A stretch of 11,487 nt of DNA from NCBI GenBank assembly GCA_944332505.1, contig CALVKC010000030.1, positions 1 to 11,487 of the forward strand. Reading direction: 5' to 3'. The DNA comes from an uncultured Bacilli bacterium. GTDB taxonomy: Bacteria > Bacillota_I > Bacilli_A > RF39 > UBA660. Positions 1 to 5,741 of the stretch are shown piece after piece (position 1 is the stretch's first letter; each line of letters starts with the position of its first letter). The notes below the pieces were generated by a model. It worked only from the letters and a program-made list of their open reading frames with translations. It did no database searches and had not been told where the DNA came from. The translations under genes and the position numbers were made by a program.

Positions 1-6
1 AGGTGA
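1..6 (+). promoter_or_regulatory. Ribosome binding site of gerQ
   Basis: AGGTGA ends five bases before a TTG codon at 12. An in-frame TAA at 9-11 sits directly in front of that TTG, so no longer frame is possible. This fixes a TTG start and shows that the gene is complete at its 5' end even though the window opens here. Confidence 0.75.
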
Positions 7-11
7 CTTAA

Positions 12-362
12 TTGAACGGAAATTATTATCAAAATCCAACTTTTCCAACTAATAATTATCAAACTCCACCAGGTAATATTTCAGTTAATGAAACAAATTT
101 GCCAATGGAACAAAGTTATATTGAAAACATCCTACGCTTAAATAAAGGAAGAAAAGTTAAAGCCTATGTATCGTATCCTGATAGTAGTGCTTGGCAAAAT
201 AAAATTTATGAAGGTATTATTGAAGAAGCTGGAAAAGATCATTTAATTATTAGAGATAATACAAATAATTTGTGGTATCTAATTAGAATAATTTATTTAA
301 ATTATGTAGAATTCATGGAACCAATTATCTATTCTCATTCATTTTCTGATAAAACATATTAA
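12..362 (+). CDS. gerQ: GerQ-type spore coat protein
   Basis: A 116-residue protein that I recognise as GerQ (YwdL), a spore-coat protein which in Bacillus is needed for cortex-lytic enzyme CwlJ function and is cross-linked by transglutaminase. The family core runs from about residue 31 to 104: PMEQSYIENILRLNKG, then a small beta-rich domain with EGIIEEAGKDHLIIRD and a hydrophobic strand ending YLNYVEF. The N-terminus (1-30) is Asn, Gln, Pro and Tyr rich and low in complexity, as in other GerQ proteins, but shorter: the whole protein is about two thirds the length of the Bacillus subtilis one as I recall it. No lysine occurs before residue 45. Translation starts at TTG. It is the only plus-strand gene here; cwlJ, its usual neighbour, would lie left of the window. 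Its presence implies a sporulating organism. Confidence 0.9.
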   Translation: MNGNYYQNPTFPTNNYQTPPGNISVNETNLPMEQSYIENILRLNKGRKVKAYVSYPDSSAWQNKIYEGIIEEAGKDHLIIRDNTNNLWYLIRIIYLNYVEFMEPIIYSHSFSDKTY

Positions 363-385
363 AACAGAGATTTAAATCTCTGTTT
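362..385. terminator. Shared bidirectional terminator between converging genes
   Basis: A perfect 24-base palindrome (12-bp arms, CAGAGATTT and AAATCTCTG at its core) lies between gerQ and the converging surface-protein gene. It begins in the last base of the gerQ stop and overlaps the stop codon of the minus-strand gene (384-386). T-rich DNA follows on both sides, although neither T-run is long. It is best read as one intrinsic terminator serving both directions. Confidence 0.65.
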
Positions 386-941
386 AAATTTTATATAATT
401 TGCTTTTTTTTCTACCAATTATTATTAAGGTTGCAGATATAATAGTTCCTGTTGCTATTAAAATTATATTTAATTTAGCTCCCGTTGATGGGTTTTGTAA
501 CTCTCCATTGTTTGTAGTTGTAGTATTTGCCTTTAATACATTAGTAATTTTACCATTCATCTCTAATTGGGCAGCATAATCTGTATAATAATTATTTAAT
601 TTTAATTTTAAGGTTCCTATTACAAAACTTGATGAATTAATAGCGGTGTCTCTAGTAAAATTCATTGTTATTTTATTTCCTTCTCGTGTCGCAGTTGCTG
701 TCCAGCCATCTGTTCCTTCTACATTTATTAATTCAATTTCATCAGCATCACCTGTTAAAGTTAAACTTGGATTAAGATTATTTAAATATTCATTTGAAGA
801 GTTATCTATTTTTAGTGTATATGTTTGTTCACAAGTTCCACTACACCATCTTTCCCATGAATATTTAATACTTGCTGCTTTAGTACTAATTGGAAAAACT
901 AGTATTAAAAATAATAATAATTTTAATGTCTTTGTTTTCAT
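384..941 (-). CDS. Secreted surface protein with NPxTG-type sorting signal
   Basis: 185 residues from ATG at 941. A GTG at 947 would add two residues, but AGGAG (952-956) is only 4 bases from the GTG and 10 from the ATG, so I prefer the ATG. Numbering below counts from the GTG. Residues 1-24 are a signal peptide (Lys-rich start, hydrophobic core, cleavage near STKA-A). A predicted beta-sandwich ectodomain follows, with a closely spaced cysteine pair, WCSGTC (Cys35, Cys39), that could form a disulfide outside the cell. Residues 152-156 read NPSTG, followed by a hydrophobic span (159-177) and a basic tail (RKKSK). That is the layout of a sortase substrate with an NPxTG variant of LPxTG. The ectodomain (alternating strands, Asn/Thr rich) recalls cohesin-like wall modules, but I cannot assign a ligand. 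No sortase gene is in the window. It has its own promoter (970-999). Confidence 0.75.
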   Translation of the reverse strand: MKTKTLKLLLFLILVFPISTKAASIKYSWERWCSGTCEQTYTLKIDNSSNEYLNNLNPSLTLTGDADEIELINVEGTDGWTATATREGNKITMNFTRDTAINSSSFVIGTLKLKLNNYYTDYAAQLEMNGKITNVLKANTTTTNNGELQNPSTGAKLNIILIATGTIISATLIIIGRKKSKLYKI

Positions 942-969
942 TATCACACTACTCCTTTTTTATATTTTT

Positions 970-999
970 ATTCTATCACAAAAGTTTACTTATTGTAAA
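970..999 (-). promoter_or_regulatory. Promoter of the NPxTG surface protein
   Basis: On the minus strand TTTACA (994-999) and TAGAAT (970-975) are 18 bases apart, each one mismatch from the sigma-A consensus. This would give a start near 963 and a leader of about 20 bases containing AGGAG at 952-956. The -35 box lies in one arm of the inverted repeat at 974-1010 and the -10 box overlaps the outer edge of the other arm. Confidence 0.55.
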
Positions 1000-1010
1000 T
1001 TTTTGTGATA
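974..1010. repeat. Near-perfect inverted repeat over a promoter (candidate operator)
   Basis: Plus strand: TATCACAAAAGTTTAC (974-989), spacer TTATT (990-994), GTAAATTTTTGTGATA (995-1010). The arms match at 15 of 16 positions. The repeat spans the whole region between the -35 and -10 boxes of the surface-protein promoter, where a dimeric repressor would block transcription. A hairpin read as a terminator is the alternative: on the plus strand it is followed by five Ts, but no plus-strand gene precedes it. Confidence 0.6.
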
Positions 1011-1011
1011 T

Positions 1012-1032
1012 TTTTACAATATATATGTAAAA
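1012..1032. repeat. Second inverted repeat with TTTTACA / TGTAAAA arms
   Basis: TTTTACA (1012-1018) and TGTAAAA (1026-1032) are perfect 7-base arms around an A/T spacer, immediately upstream of the operator-like repeat in the minus-strand sense. Both dyads share TTTAC/GTAAA half-sites, so this may be a second site for the same regulator. In DNA this A+T-rich, chance is a real alternative. Confidence 0.35.
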
Positions 1033-1038
1033 TTTGAC

Positions 1039-1066
1039 AAAAAAAAACACTATTTTTGTGTTTTTT
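1039..1066 (-). terminator. Rho-independent terminator of the tetR-hydrogenase-thioredoxin operon
   Basis: On the minus strand AAAAAACAC, a 7-base loop and GTGTTTTTT form a 9-bp stem (1042-1066) that runs into further Ts up to 1039. It starts 14 bases after the stop of the thioredoxin-like gene and precedes the promoter of the next gene, so it closes the operon. The stem has only two G-C pairs. Confidence 0.65.
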
Positions 1067-1080
1067 ATCATTTTCCTAAA

Positions 1081-1695
1081 TTATTTAGTTTTTTGTTGTC
1101 TTGAAGATAAAACTAATGCTCCAAAACCAACAATAACTACTGTAAATATAATAGCAACTATTGCTCCATCACTAAGTTTACCTTCTTCTGTATTTTTAGA
1201 ATTTGCTCCGTATTTAATTCCTTTAGCAGCACAGGCTTCTTCTAAAGTTTCAGTTTTTAAACCATCATAATCGCCCTTTTCTATAAATTCAGCAACAAAG
1301 TCTTTGTAATCATCTGATTGATATTGTTTTAATGCTTCTTCAACTATTTCAGTTGTTGCATAACCTAAATTATCAAAATTTTCACCAATTACAAAGTAAG
1401 GTATTGAGCCCACTCCATCAACATCAAAATATTCTTGCAAATCAACCATTAAATTACCATTTTCTGAAACACCATTTACTTCATATATTATAAGATCAAA
1501 GTAATCTTTGTAAGTATCATAGTTTTCTGCAAAATATTCAAGCGTTTGAGTGCACCAACCACAATTGTTACTTCTAAAAAAATAAACTTTTACTTTTTCG
1601 TGATCTGTTACTTCCGGTAAATCTTCTGTTGCTTTTGCTACAGGTATAAATATTAAACTAAATGCTATAAATAAACTAAATAAAATCTTTTTCAT
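1081..1695 (-). CDS. Membrane-anchored extracytoplasmic thioredoxin-like protein
   Basis: 204 residues. A signal peptide (1-22, MKK then a hydrophobic core ending VAKA) leads into a thioredoxin-fold domain: strand KVKVYFF, active site CGWC at 45-48, and the cis-proline segment SIPYFV with Pro99. A helical region follows to about 165, then a transmembrane segment (178-197) and a short basic tail. The domain should sit outside the membrane, held by the C-terminal anchor, and act as a thiol-disulfide reductase or oxidase; CGWC does not settle which. An additional Cys155 lies in the linker. The start is ATG with GGAGG (1702-1706) six bases upstream, and that site lies inside the hydrogenase gene, with which it overlaps by 20 bases. 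It is the last gene of the operon. Substrates are unknown; the secreted cysteine-pair protein next door (Cys35/Cys39) is one speculative candidate. Confidence 0.8.
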   Translation of the reverse strand: MKKILFSLFIAFSLIFIPVAKATEDLPEVTDHEKVKVYFFRSNNCGWCTQTLEYFAENYDTYKDYFDLIIYEVNGVSENGNLMVDLQEYFDVDGVGSIPYFVIGENFDNLGYATTEIVEEALKQYQSDDYKDFVAEFIEKGDYDGLKTETLEEACAAKGIKYGANSKNTEEGKLSDGAIVAIIFTVVIVGFGALVLSSRQQKTK

Positions 1696-2977
1696 TTTTT
1701 TCCTCCCTATCGTTCATTATACTTTTTTTGTCGACATTTGTAAAGTTTTTTGCTAATATTATATGATTTGTATGCAAATTTACTTTTCCTTTATTAATAA
1801 AATAATTATAAGCTTCTATTATTTCAGGATTTAGGTAACTTTCTTTAATTTTTTGTTCTTTATCTTCAACATACAAACTCTTAATTCTTTCTTTTCTAAT
1901 GTTTTCTAAATCCTTTATTGCTACAAGGGGCTGGCCACCTCCACCAATACAACCACCTGGACAACTCATTACTTCTATAAAATCATAATCTTTTAATTTT
2001 TCATATTTTTCTATTACCGTTTTAATTTTGTTAATTGCTGCAATTTTTAATTTATATTGCTTCATATCAACTATTGTTTCTTTAAATTCACTATCCCCTC
2101 GAATACTTTCTAATTGATAAAATTCTTGTGGGGCTTTTTCTTTATTTAACATAAAATAAGCAGTTCTTAATACCGATTCCATTACCCCACCAGATGAACC
2201 AAAAATTAATCCTCCACTAGAGCCTTTTCCTAAAAGTTTATCAAATTCTTTATTCTTTAATGACTTAAAATCTATTCCTAATTCTTTAATCATTAAAATT
2301 AATTCACTTGTTGTTATAACTATGTCTGTATCCGGATATAACTCTCTTTCACTCTTTTTGGAAACACAAGGTGTAAGAGCAACAGATATTATATCTTCAC
2401 TATCTAATTCATAATTTTGAGCAAAATACGTTTTTATCATTGCTCCCTGCATTGCTATGGGACTTTTACATGTACTTAATTTATATACATCTTCTTGATG
2501 ATTTTTATACATGTATAATACCCATGATGGACAACAACTTGTAAACATTGGAGTGTTTTTATTATTTATTCTTTCAATAAGTTCTTGAGCTTCCTCCATT
2601 ATTGTTAAATCAGCTCCAAATGTTGTATCAAATACATAATTAAAACCTATTTCTTTTAATACACTTACTAGTTTTTCTTCTAAAAATTCTCCTGGATTAA
2701 ATCCAAATGCATCCCCAATAGCAACTCTTACAGCTGGAGCAACAAATACTACTACTGTTTTATTGGTATCTTTTATGTAGTTTAATACTTCTTTGTAATT
2801 ATATTTTGGGGTTAATGCTCCAGTTGGACACGTCAAAATACATTGACCACAATTTATACAATCATTGCCAATGTTGTTGATACTTTCACAAGTTTTTTTA
2901 CACATTCCACAATTTATACACCGTTCTTCTATTCTATTAATACTTACATTATCTTCTTTTATTTCTATTCTACTCAT
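1676..2977 (-). CDS. Monomeric [FeFe]-hydrogenase with two ferredoxin-type clusters
   Basis: 433 residues. Residues 20-50 hold two [4Fe-4S] motifs (Cys20/23/26/30 and Cys40/43/46/50). The H-cluster domain carries all three family signatures: TSCCPSW (146-152), TPCVSKKSE (202-210) and EVMSCPGGCIGGGGQP (335-350). By alignment from memory to Clostridium pasteurianum CpI, the cluster ligands are Cys149, Cys204, Cys339 and Cys343. The proton-path residues Glu129, Glu132, Ser168 and Cys148 are present, which argues for real H2 chemistry. The Met of the usual MPC motif is Thr202. A small-subunit-like tail (about 370-412) ends in the variant LHTNHI motif. It should reversibly reduce protons with ferredoxin-type electrons in the cytoplasm; no HydE, HydF or HydG maturase is in the window. 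Its ATG overlaps the tetR stop as ATGA with no clear ribosome site, so translation is probably coupled. A sensory role is the alternative to catalysis. Confidence 0.9.
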   Translation of the reverse strand: MSRIEIKEDNVSINRIEERCINCGMCKKTCESINNIGNDCINCGQCILTCPTGALTPKYNYKEVLNYIKDTNKTVVVFVAPAVRVAIGDAFGFNPGEFLEEKLVSVLKEIGFNYVFDTTFGADLTIMEEAQELIERINNKNTPMFTSCCPSWVLYMYKNHQEDVYKLSTCKSPIAMQGAMIKTYFAQNYELDSEDIISVALTPCVSKKSERELYPDTDIVITTSELILMIKELGIDFKSLKNKEFDKLLGKGSSGGLIFGSSGGVMESVLRTAYFMLNKEKAPQEFYQLESIRGDSEFKETIVDMKQYKLKIAAINKIKTVIEKYEKLKDYDFIEVMSCPGGCIGGGGQPLVAIKDLENIRKERIKSLYVEDKEQKIKESYLNPEIIEAYNYFINKGKVNLHTNHIILAKNFTNVDKKSIMNDREEKNEKDFI

Positions 2978-3531
2978 TTTTCATTTTTAGCAAAGGCTTT
3001 ATATGTTTTTACAAGTCTTACTAATATCTCCTCTTCATCTATTACTAATTCATTGGTTGCTATTAATGTTGCTAAGCCATTAGCATATAACCAAAGATTC
3101 ATAAATAAGTTTTTAGCCTCTTCAAAACTATATCCGTGTTTGTTTACTAAATTTATTATTGTTGATTGATTCCATTTTTCATCTAAAACATTTTCAAAAT
3201 TTTGCCATTTTAAATTATTACTCAAAAATAAACTTATAAATAAATTTTTGTATTCTTGAGCAAATTCTACATAAGCAATACATAAAGTTATTAAAGCTTT
3301 TTTATTGTCTATTCTACTATTAATAAATTCATCATATTGTCTTGATATTTCTTTGTATATATCCTCTTTGATCTCATCCATGTTTTTATAAATGCGATAT
3401 AATGGTTTGGTTGATACATTTAATTTTTTTGCCAAACTTCTTGCATTTATACTATCCCAACCAGTATCATTTACCATTTTTACTGCAACCTTAACAATGT
3501 GTTCTTTACTTAACTCTTTAATAGCAGGCAT
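2974..3531 (-). CDS. TetR/AcrR-family transcriptional regulator
   Basis: 185 residues, the usual TetR length. The N-terminal helix-turn-helix covers about 9-55, with SINARSLAKKLNVSTKPLYR as recognition region and the typical closing segment KNMDEI. Residues 60-185 are helical and should form the ligand-binding and dimer domain; the ligand cannot be read from sequence. ATG at 3531 has AGGAG (3541-3545) nine bases upstream. It is the first gene of an operon and its TGA overlaps the hydrogenase ATG by four bases, so it most likely controls its own operon in response to a redox or metabolic signal. No convincing palindromic operator is visible in the short upstream gap. Confidence 0.88.
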   Translation of the reverse strand: MPAIKELSKEHIVKVAVKMVNDTGWDSINARSLAKKLNVSTKPLYRIYKNMDEIKEDIYKEISRQYDEFINSRIDNKKALITLCIAYVEFAQEYKNLFISLFLSNNLKWQNFENVLDEKWNQSTIINLVNKHGYSFEEAKNLFMNLWLYANGLATLIATNELVIDEEEILVRLVKTYKAFAKNEK

Positions 3532-3568
3532 ACAATCACTCTCCTATCATATGGTAACTTATGTTTCT

Positions 3569-3597
3569 ATTATAACACAATTTTTTGGGTTGGGAAA
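3569..3597 (-). promoter_or_regulatory. Promoter of the tetR-hydrogenase-thioredoxin operon
   Basis: A perfect TATAAT (3569-3574) preceded by TGT gives an extended -10 element. The -35 position, 17 bases away, reads TTTCCC (3592-3597) and is weak, as is common for extended -10 promoters. Predicted start near 3562. Confidence 0.55.
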
Positions 3598-3611
3598 GTA
3601 TTTACTTAAAA

Positions 3612-4412
3612 TTATTTATCATATTCATCATAATAGTTGTATCTTTTATCAAAATCATAATATCCCATAATTTGATTAATATTGACGTTTTCTACACTTT
3701 TAAAAATATTGTATTCTATGTATTTATTAGTTTTTTTCATTTCTTTAATTAATTCTTTTATCTCATTTCTCTTAGAATCTTCTTTTTTTAATGGACAAGC
3801 ACAATTAATAAATTTTAATTTATTATAATTCATCCAGTTATAGATACTAGATTCTCTAACTAAATATAATGGCCTTATTAATTCCATTCCTAGAAAGTTT
3901 TTACTTTTTATTTTTGGTAACATGCTTACTATTTCACCATTATAAAACATTCCAAGTAATATTGTTTCTATTACATCATTATAATGATGACCTAATGCTA
4001 TTTTATTGCACCCTAAATCTTTGGCAATTTTATATAAATAACCTCTACGCATTCTAGCACACATATAACAAGGGGATTTTAAATCCATGTTTTGTAATGC
4101 CAAAAATATAAGACTATCATATACTTTGATTGGTACTTCAAGTAATTTAGCATTTTCTTCAATAATTTTAATGTTTTCTTTATTATATCCTGGATCCATT
4201 ACTATAAATTCTAATTCAAAATTTATTTTGCCATGTTTTTTTAATTCTTGAAAACATTTTGCCATTAAAAACGAATCTTTACCACCACTGATACATACCG
4301 CTATTTTATCATTATCTTTAATTAAATCATATTCCGTAATAGCTTTAGTAAATTTACGCCATATATCTTTTCTATAGGTCTTTATAATGCTTTTTTCTAT
4401 ATCACTTTGCAT
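3612..4412 (-). CDS. TtcA-family tRNA 2-thiocytidine synthase-like PP-loop ATPase
   Basis: 266 residues. The PP-loop ATP-binding motif SGGKDS is at 42-47, after the strand KIAVCI. Further motifs are MDPGY (72-76), PCYMC (Cys115, Cys118) in front of RMRRGYLY, and ALGHHYNDVIET (139-150). A cysteine cluster CAC at 204-206 is placed where TtcA has its third iron-sulfur ligand. In TtcA, an ATP-dependent enzyme with a [4Fe-4S] cluster on three cysteines, the product is 2-thiocytidine at position 32 of certain tRNAs. Family membership is clear; the exact base modified is not, because the TtcA/TtuA group also includes other tRNA thiolases. The C-terminus (about 235-266) is Tyr/Asp/Lys rich and looks lineage specific. 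The gene has its own promoter just after the tspO stop. Confidence 0.8.
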   Translation of the reverse strand: MQSDIEKSIIKTYRKDIWRKFTKAITEYDLIKDNDKIAVCISGGKDSFLMAKCFQELKKHGKINFELEFIVMDPGYNKENIKIIEENAKLLEVPIKVYDSLIFLALQNMDLKSPCYMCARMRRGYLYKIAKDLGCNKIALGHHYNDVIETILLGMFYNGEIVSMLPKIKSKNFLGMELIRPLYLVRESSIYNWMNYNKLKFINCACPLKKEDSKRNEIKELIKEMKKTNKYIEYNIFKSVENVNINQIMGYYDFDKRYNYYDEYDK

Positions 4413-4427
4413 AAAATCACCATAGTT

Positions 4428-4457
4428 ATTATCCTATAATGTTTTATATTTTGTCAA
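4428..4457 (-). promoter_or_regulatory. Promoter of the TtcA-like gene
   Basis: Consensus TTGACA (4452-4457) abuts the tspO stop codon, and GATAAT (4428-4433, five of six) follows after 18 bases. The predicted start near 4421 leaves a leader of about nine bases with only GGTG as a possible ribosome site before ATG at 4412. Confidence 0.5.
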
Positions 4458-4913
4458 TTAATTTAATATTACTATACCTAAATTTAATATACTAGCAAAT
4501 ATTAACCATAATAAATAAAATATGTTTAATATTCCTGTTATTTTTTTTATTTTGTAAAATTTAATTATCATAATTATTACTAATATAATTAATAAAATTA
4601 TCCATATATAACTAAATAAATATAAGTTAAATTTAAAAAAGAATAGTGTCCATAATGAATTAACTAATAATTGAATAAAATATATTCTTATTGCTTGATA
4701 TTTTAATTCATTATTACTTTTTAATATCAAGAATAATGTTATACCCATAATTAAATAAAGTATACTCCATACTATAGGAAATATATATCCTGGTACATTT
4801 ATAATTTTGTTTAATCCATTATATGAACTAGTATCAATAAATATAGCAAATAAATTGCCAATTAAAAATGTTATAACTATACAAATTATTAATAATATAA
4901 TATTTCTTTTCAT
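4458..4913 (-). CDS. tspO: TspO/MBR-family membrane protein
   Basis: 151 residues with five hydrophobic segments (about 4-26, 42-64, 75-97, 98-118, 127-149), the TspO five-helix layout and length. Recognisable family signatures are the loop GYIFPIVWSILYLIMGI (42-58), the segment QLLVNSLWTLFFF near 81-93, and the closing helix with LLWLIFASILNLGI. TspO proteins bind porphyrins and related tetrapyrroles and have been linked to porphyrin breakdown and stress; the role in an anaerobe is open. No Shine-Dalgarno sequence precedes the ATG. The gene is visibly even richer in A+T than its neighbours, mostly through Ile, Leu, Asn and Lys codons. Confidence 0.85.
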   Translation of the reverse strand: MKRNIILLIICIVITFLIGNLFAIFIDTSSYNGLNKIINVPGYIFPIVWSILYLIMGITLFLILKSNNELKYQAIRIYFIQLLVNSLWTLFFFKFNLYLFSYIWIILLIILVIIMIIKFYKIKKITGILNIFYLLWLIFASILNLGIVILN

Positions 4914-4919
4914 ATTTAT

Positions 4920-4925
4920 AATATA
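4920..4925 (-). promoter_or_regulatory. Candidate -10 element placing the tspO start at its ATG
   Basis: TATATT lies exactly six bases before the tspO ATG on the minus strand, so transcription would begin at or next to the start codon. No good -35 box is visible and such hexamers are frequent by chance in this A+T-rich DNA. Confidence 0.25.
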
Positions 4926-4961
4926 TGCTAAAGTTTAATAATTAAAATAAAAAAGCAATAA

Positions 4962-5720
4962 TTATTTTTTATCACTTTTTTTAGGTTTTTCTCTTTTTAA
5001 AAAATCATTTTGTTTTTTTAACATTATTTGAATCTCTTCATTCTTTCGAGAAATAAAGTCTGCTTTTTCTTCTTCTATTTGTGCAATATAAGTTTCTGTA
5101 TTTTCGCTTGCTTTTTCCATTGCAGTTTCTATTAAATACCTAAGTTGCTCTATTAATTTTAATGTGGGATTCATTAAAGTGCTATTTCTAACCCCTAAAT
5201 TTTTTTCTAAAATAGTTGCAATTATTTTTATAATATTATCAGGTTCATTTGATGTTAATAAAGTGTTTCTAGCATTTGCTCGATTTTTTTCTATGTATGT
5301 AATTAATGCTGTTATGCTTGAAATTGCTATAAATGCAATGCATTCATTACTGTCATATATTTCTATGCTTAATATTTCTTTATAGTTTCGATCATCAAAA
5401 TATAGTTTAAATGTAACACTTTCAGTACTATTTGTTTTAGAAATATCTATTTCTTCAGCACTCTGATGTTCATCAATTACATGAGATATAAATTTATATA
5501 TTGTGTTTCTATTAATTACTGTAGCATAACTTAACTCTTCATCAGAATAAAGTTGAATATATATTTTTTTAAATCTACCTCTAATATATTTACCATCTAA
5601 AATTAAATATATATTATCATCAAAGCCTTTGACACTTTTAGAATCAACCGTGCTTTTAAAATAATCTTCTTCACATTTAACATTAAATAAACTTAAAAAC
5701 TGTGATATTTTTTCTTCCAA
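4962..5720 (-). CDS. Uncharacterised cytoplasmic protein with C-terminal coiled coil, distal gene of pheST operon
   Basis: 252 residues; I do not recognise the family. There is no signal peptide. Residues 1-130 look like a mixed alpha/beta domain with strands such as IYLILDG, KIYIQLY, VTFKLYF and ILSIEIY. Residues 126-145 are moderately hydrophobic (CIAFIAISSITALITYI) but too interrupted by polar residues to call a membrane helix with confidence. Residues 186-240 are a charged heptad-like helix, probably a coiled coil, ending in a Lys-rich tail (KREKPKKSDKK). The start is TTG at 5720, supported by AAGGAGG eight bases upstream; there is no early in-frame ATG. It begins 21 bases after pheT stops, with its ribosome site in that gap, so it is probably co-transcribed with pheST and subject to the T-box. 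Its link to translation is by position only. Confidence 0.7.
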   Translation of the reverse strand: MEEKISQFLSLFNVKCEEDYFKSTVDSKSVKGFDDNIYLILDGKYIRGRFKKIYIQLYSDEELSYATVINRNTIYKFISHVIDEHQSAEEIDISKTNSTESVTFKLYFDDRNYKEILSIEIYDSNECIAFIAISSITALITYIEKNRANARNTLLTSNEPDNIIKIIATILEKNLGVRNSTLMNPTLKLIEQLRYLIETAMEKASENTETYIAQIEEEKADFISRKNEEIQIMLKKQNDFLKREKPKKSDKK

Positions 5721-5728
5721 CCTAAAAA

Positions 5729-5735
5729 CCTCCTT
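5729..5735 (-). promoter_or_regulatory. Ribosome binding site deciding a TTG start
   Basis: AAGGAGG, one of the strongest sites in the window, lies eight bases before TTG at 5720 in the 21-base gap after pheT. Confidence 0.7.
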
Positions 5736-5741
5736 ATAAAA

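Noticed and set aside
646..1008. Plus-strand open frame of 120 codons opposite the surface protein
   Set aside because: It is the antisense of a gene with a clear signal peptide and sorting signal, its product shows no family features, and it runs through the promoter and inverted repeat.
2843..3169. Plus-strand open frame of 108 codons across the hydrogenase/tetR junction
   Set aside because: It is antisense to conserved ferredoxin motifs and the TetR C-terminus, has no ribosome site, and its Phe/Thr/Ser-rich product is typical of the reverse of Lys/Asn/Glu-rich coding DNA.
3548..3576. Possible TetR operator between the tetR promoter and its start
   Set aside because: CATATG is too short, and the GTAAC/ATAAC elements do not form a real inverted repeat; nothing stands above background.
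4914..4961. A/T hairpin after the coiled-coil gene as an operon terminator
   Set aside because: Only A-T pairs and an unfavourable loop; such structures are expected by chance in this sequence.
5164..5385. Plus-strand open frames inside the coiled-coil gene and inside pheT (6604-7441)
   Set aside because: They are shadows of well-supported minus-strand genes, with no start signals of their own.
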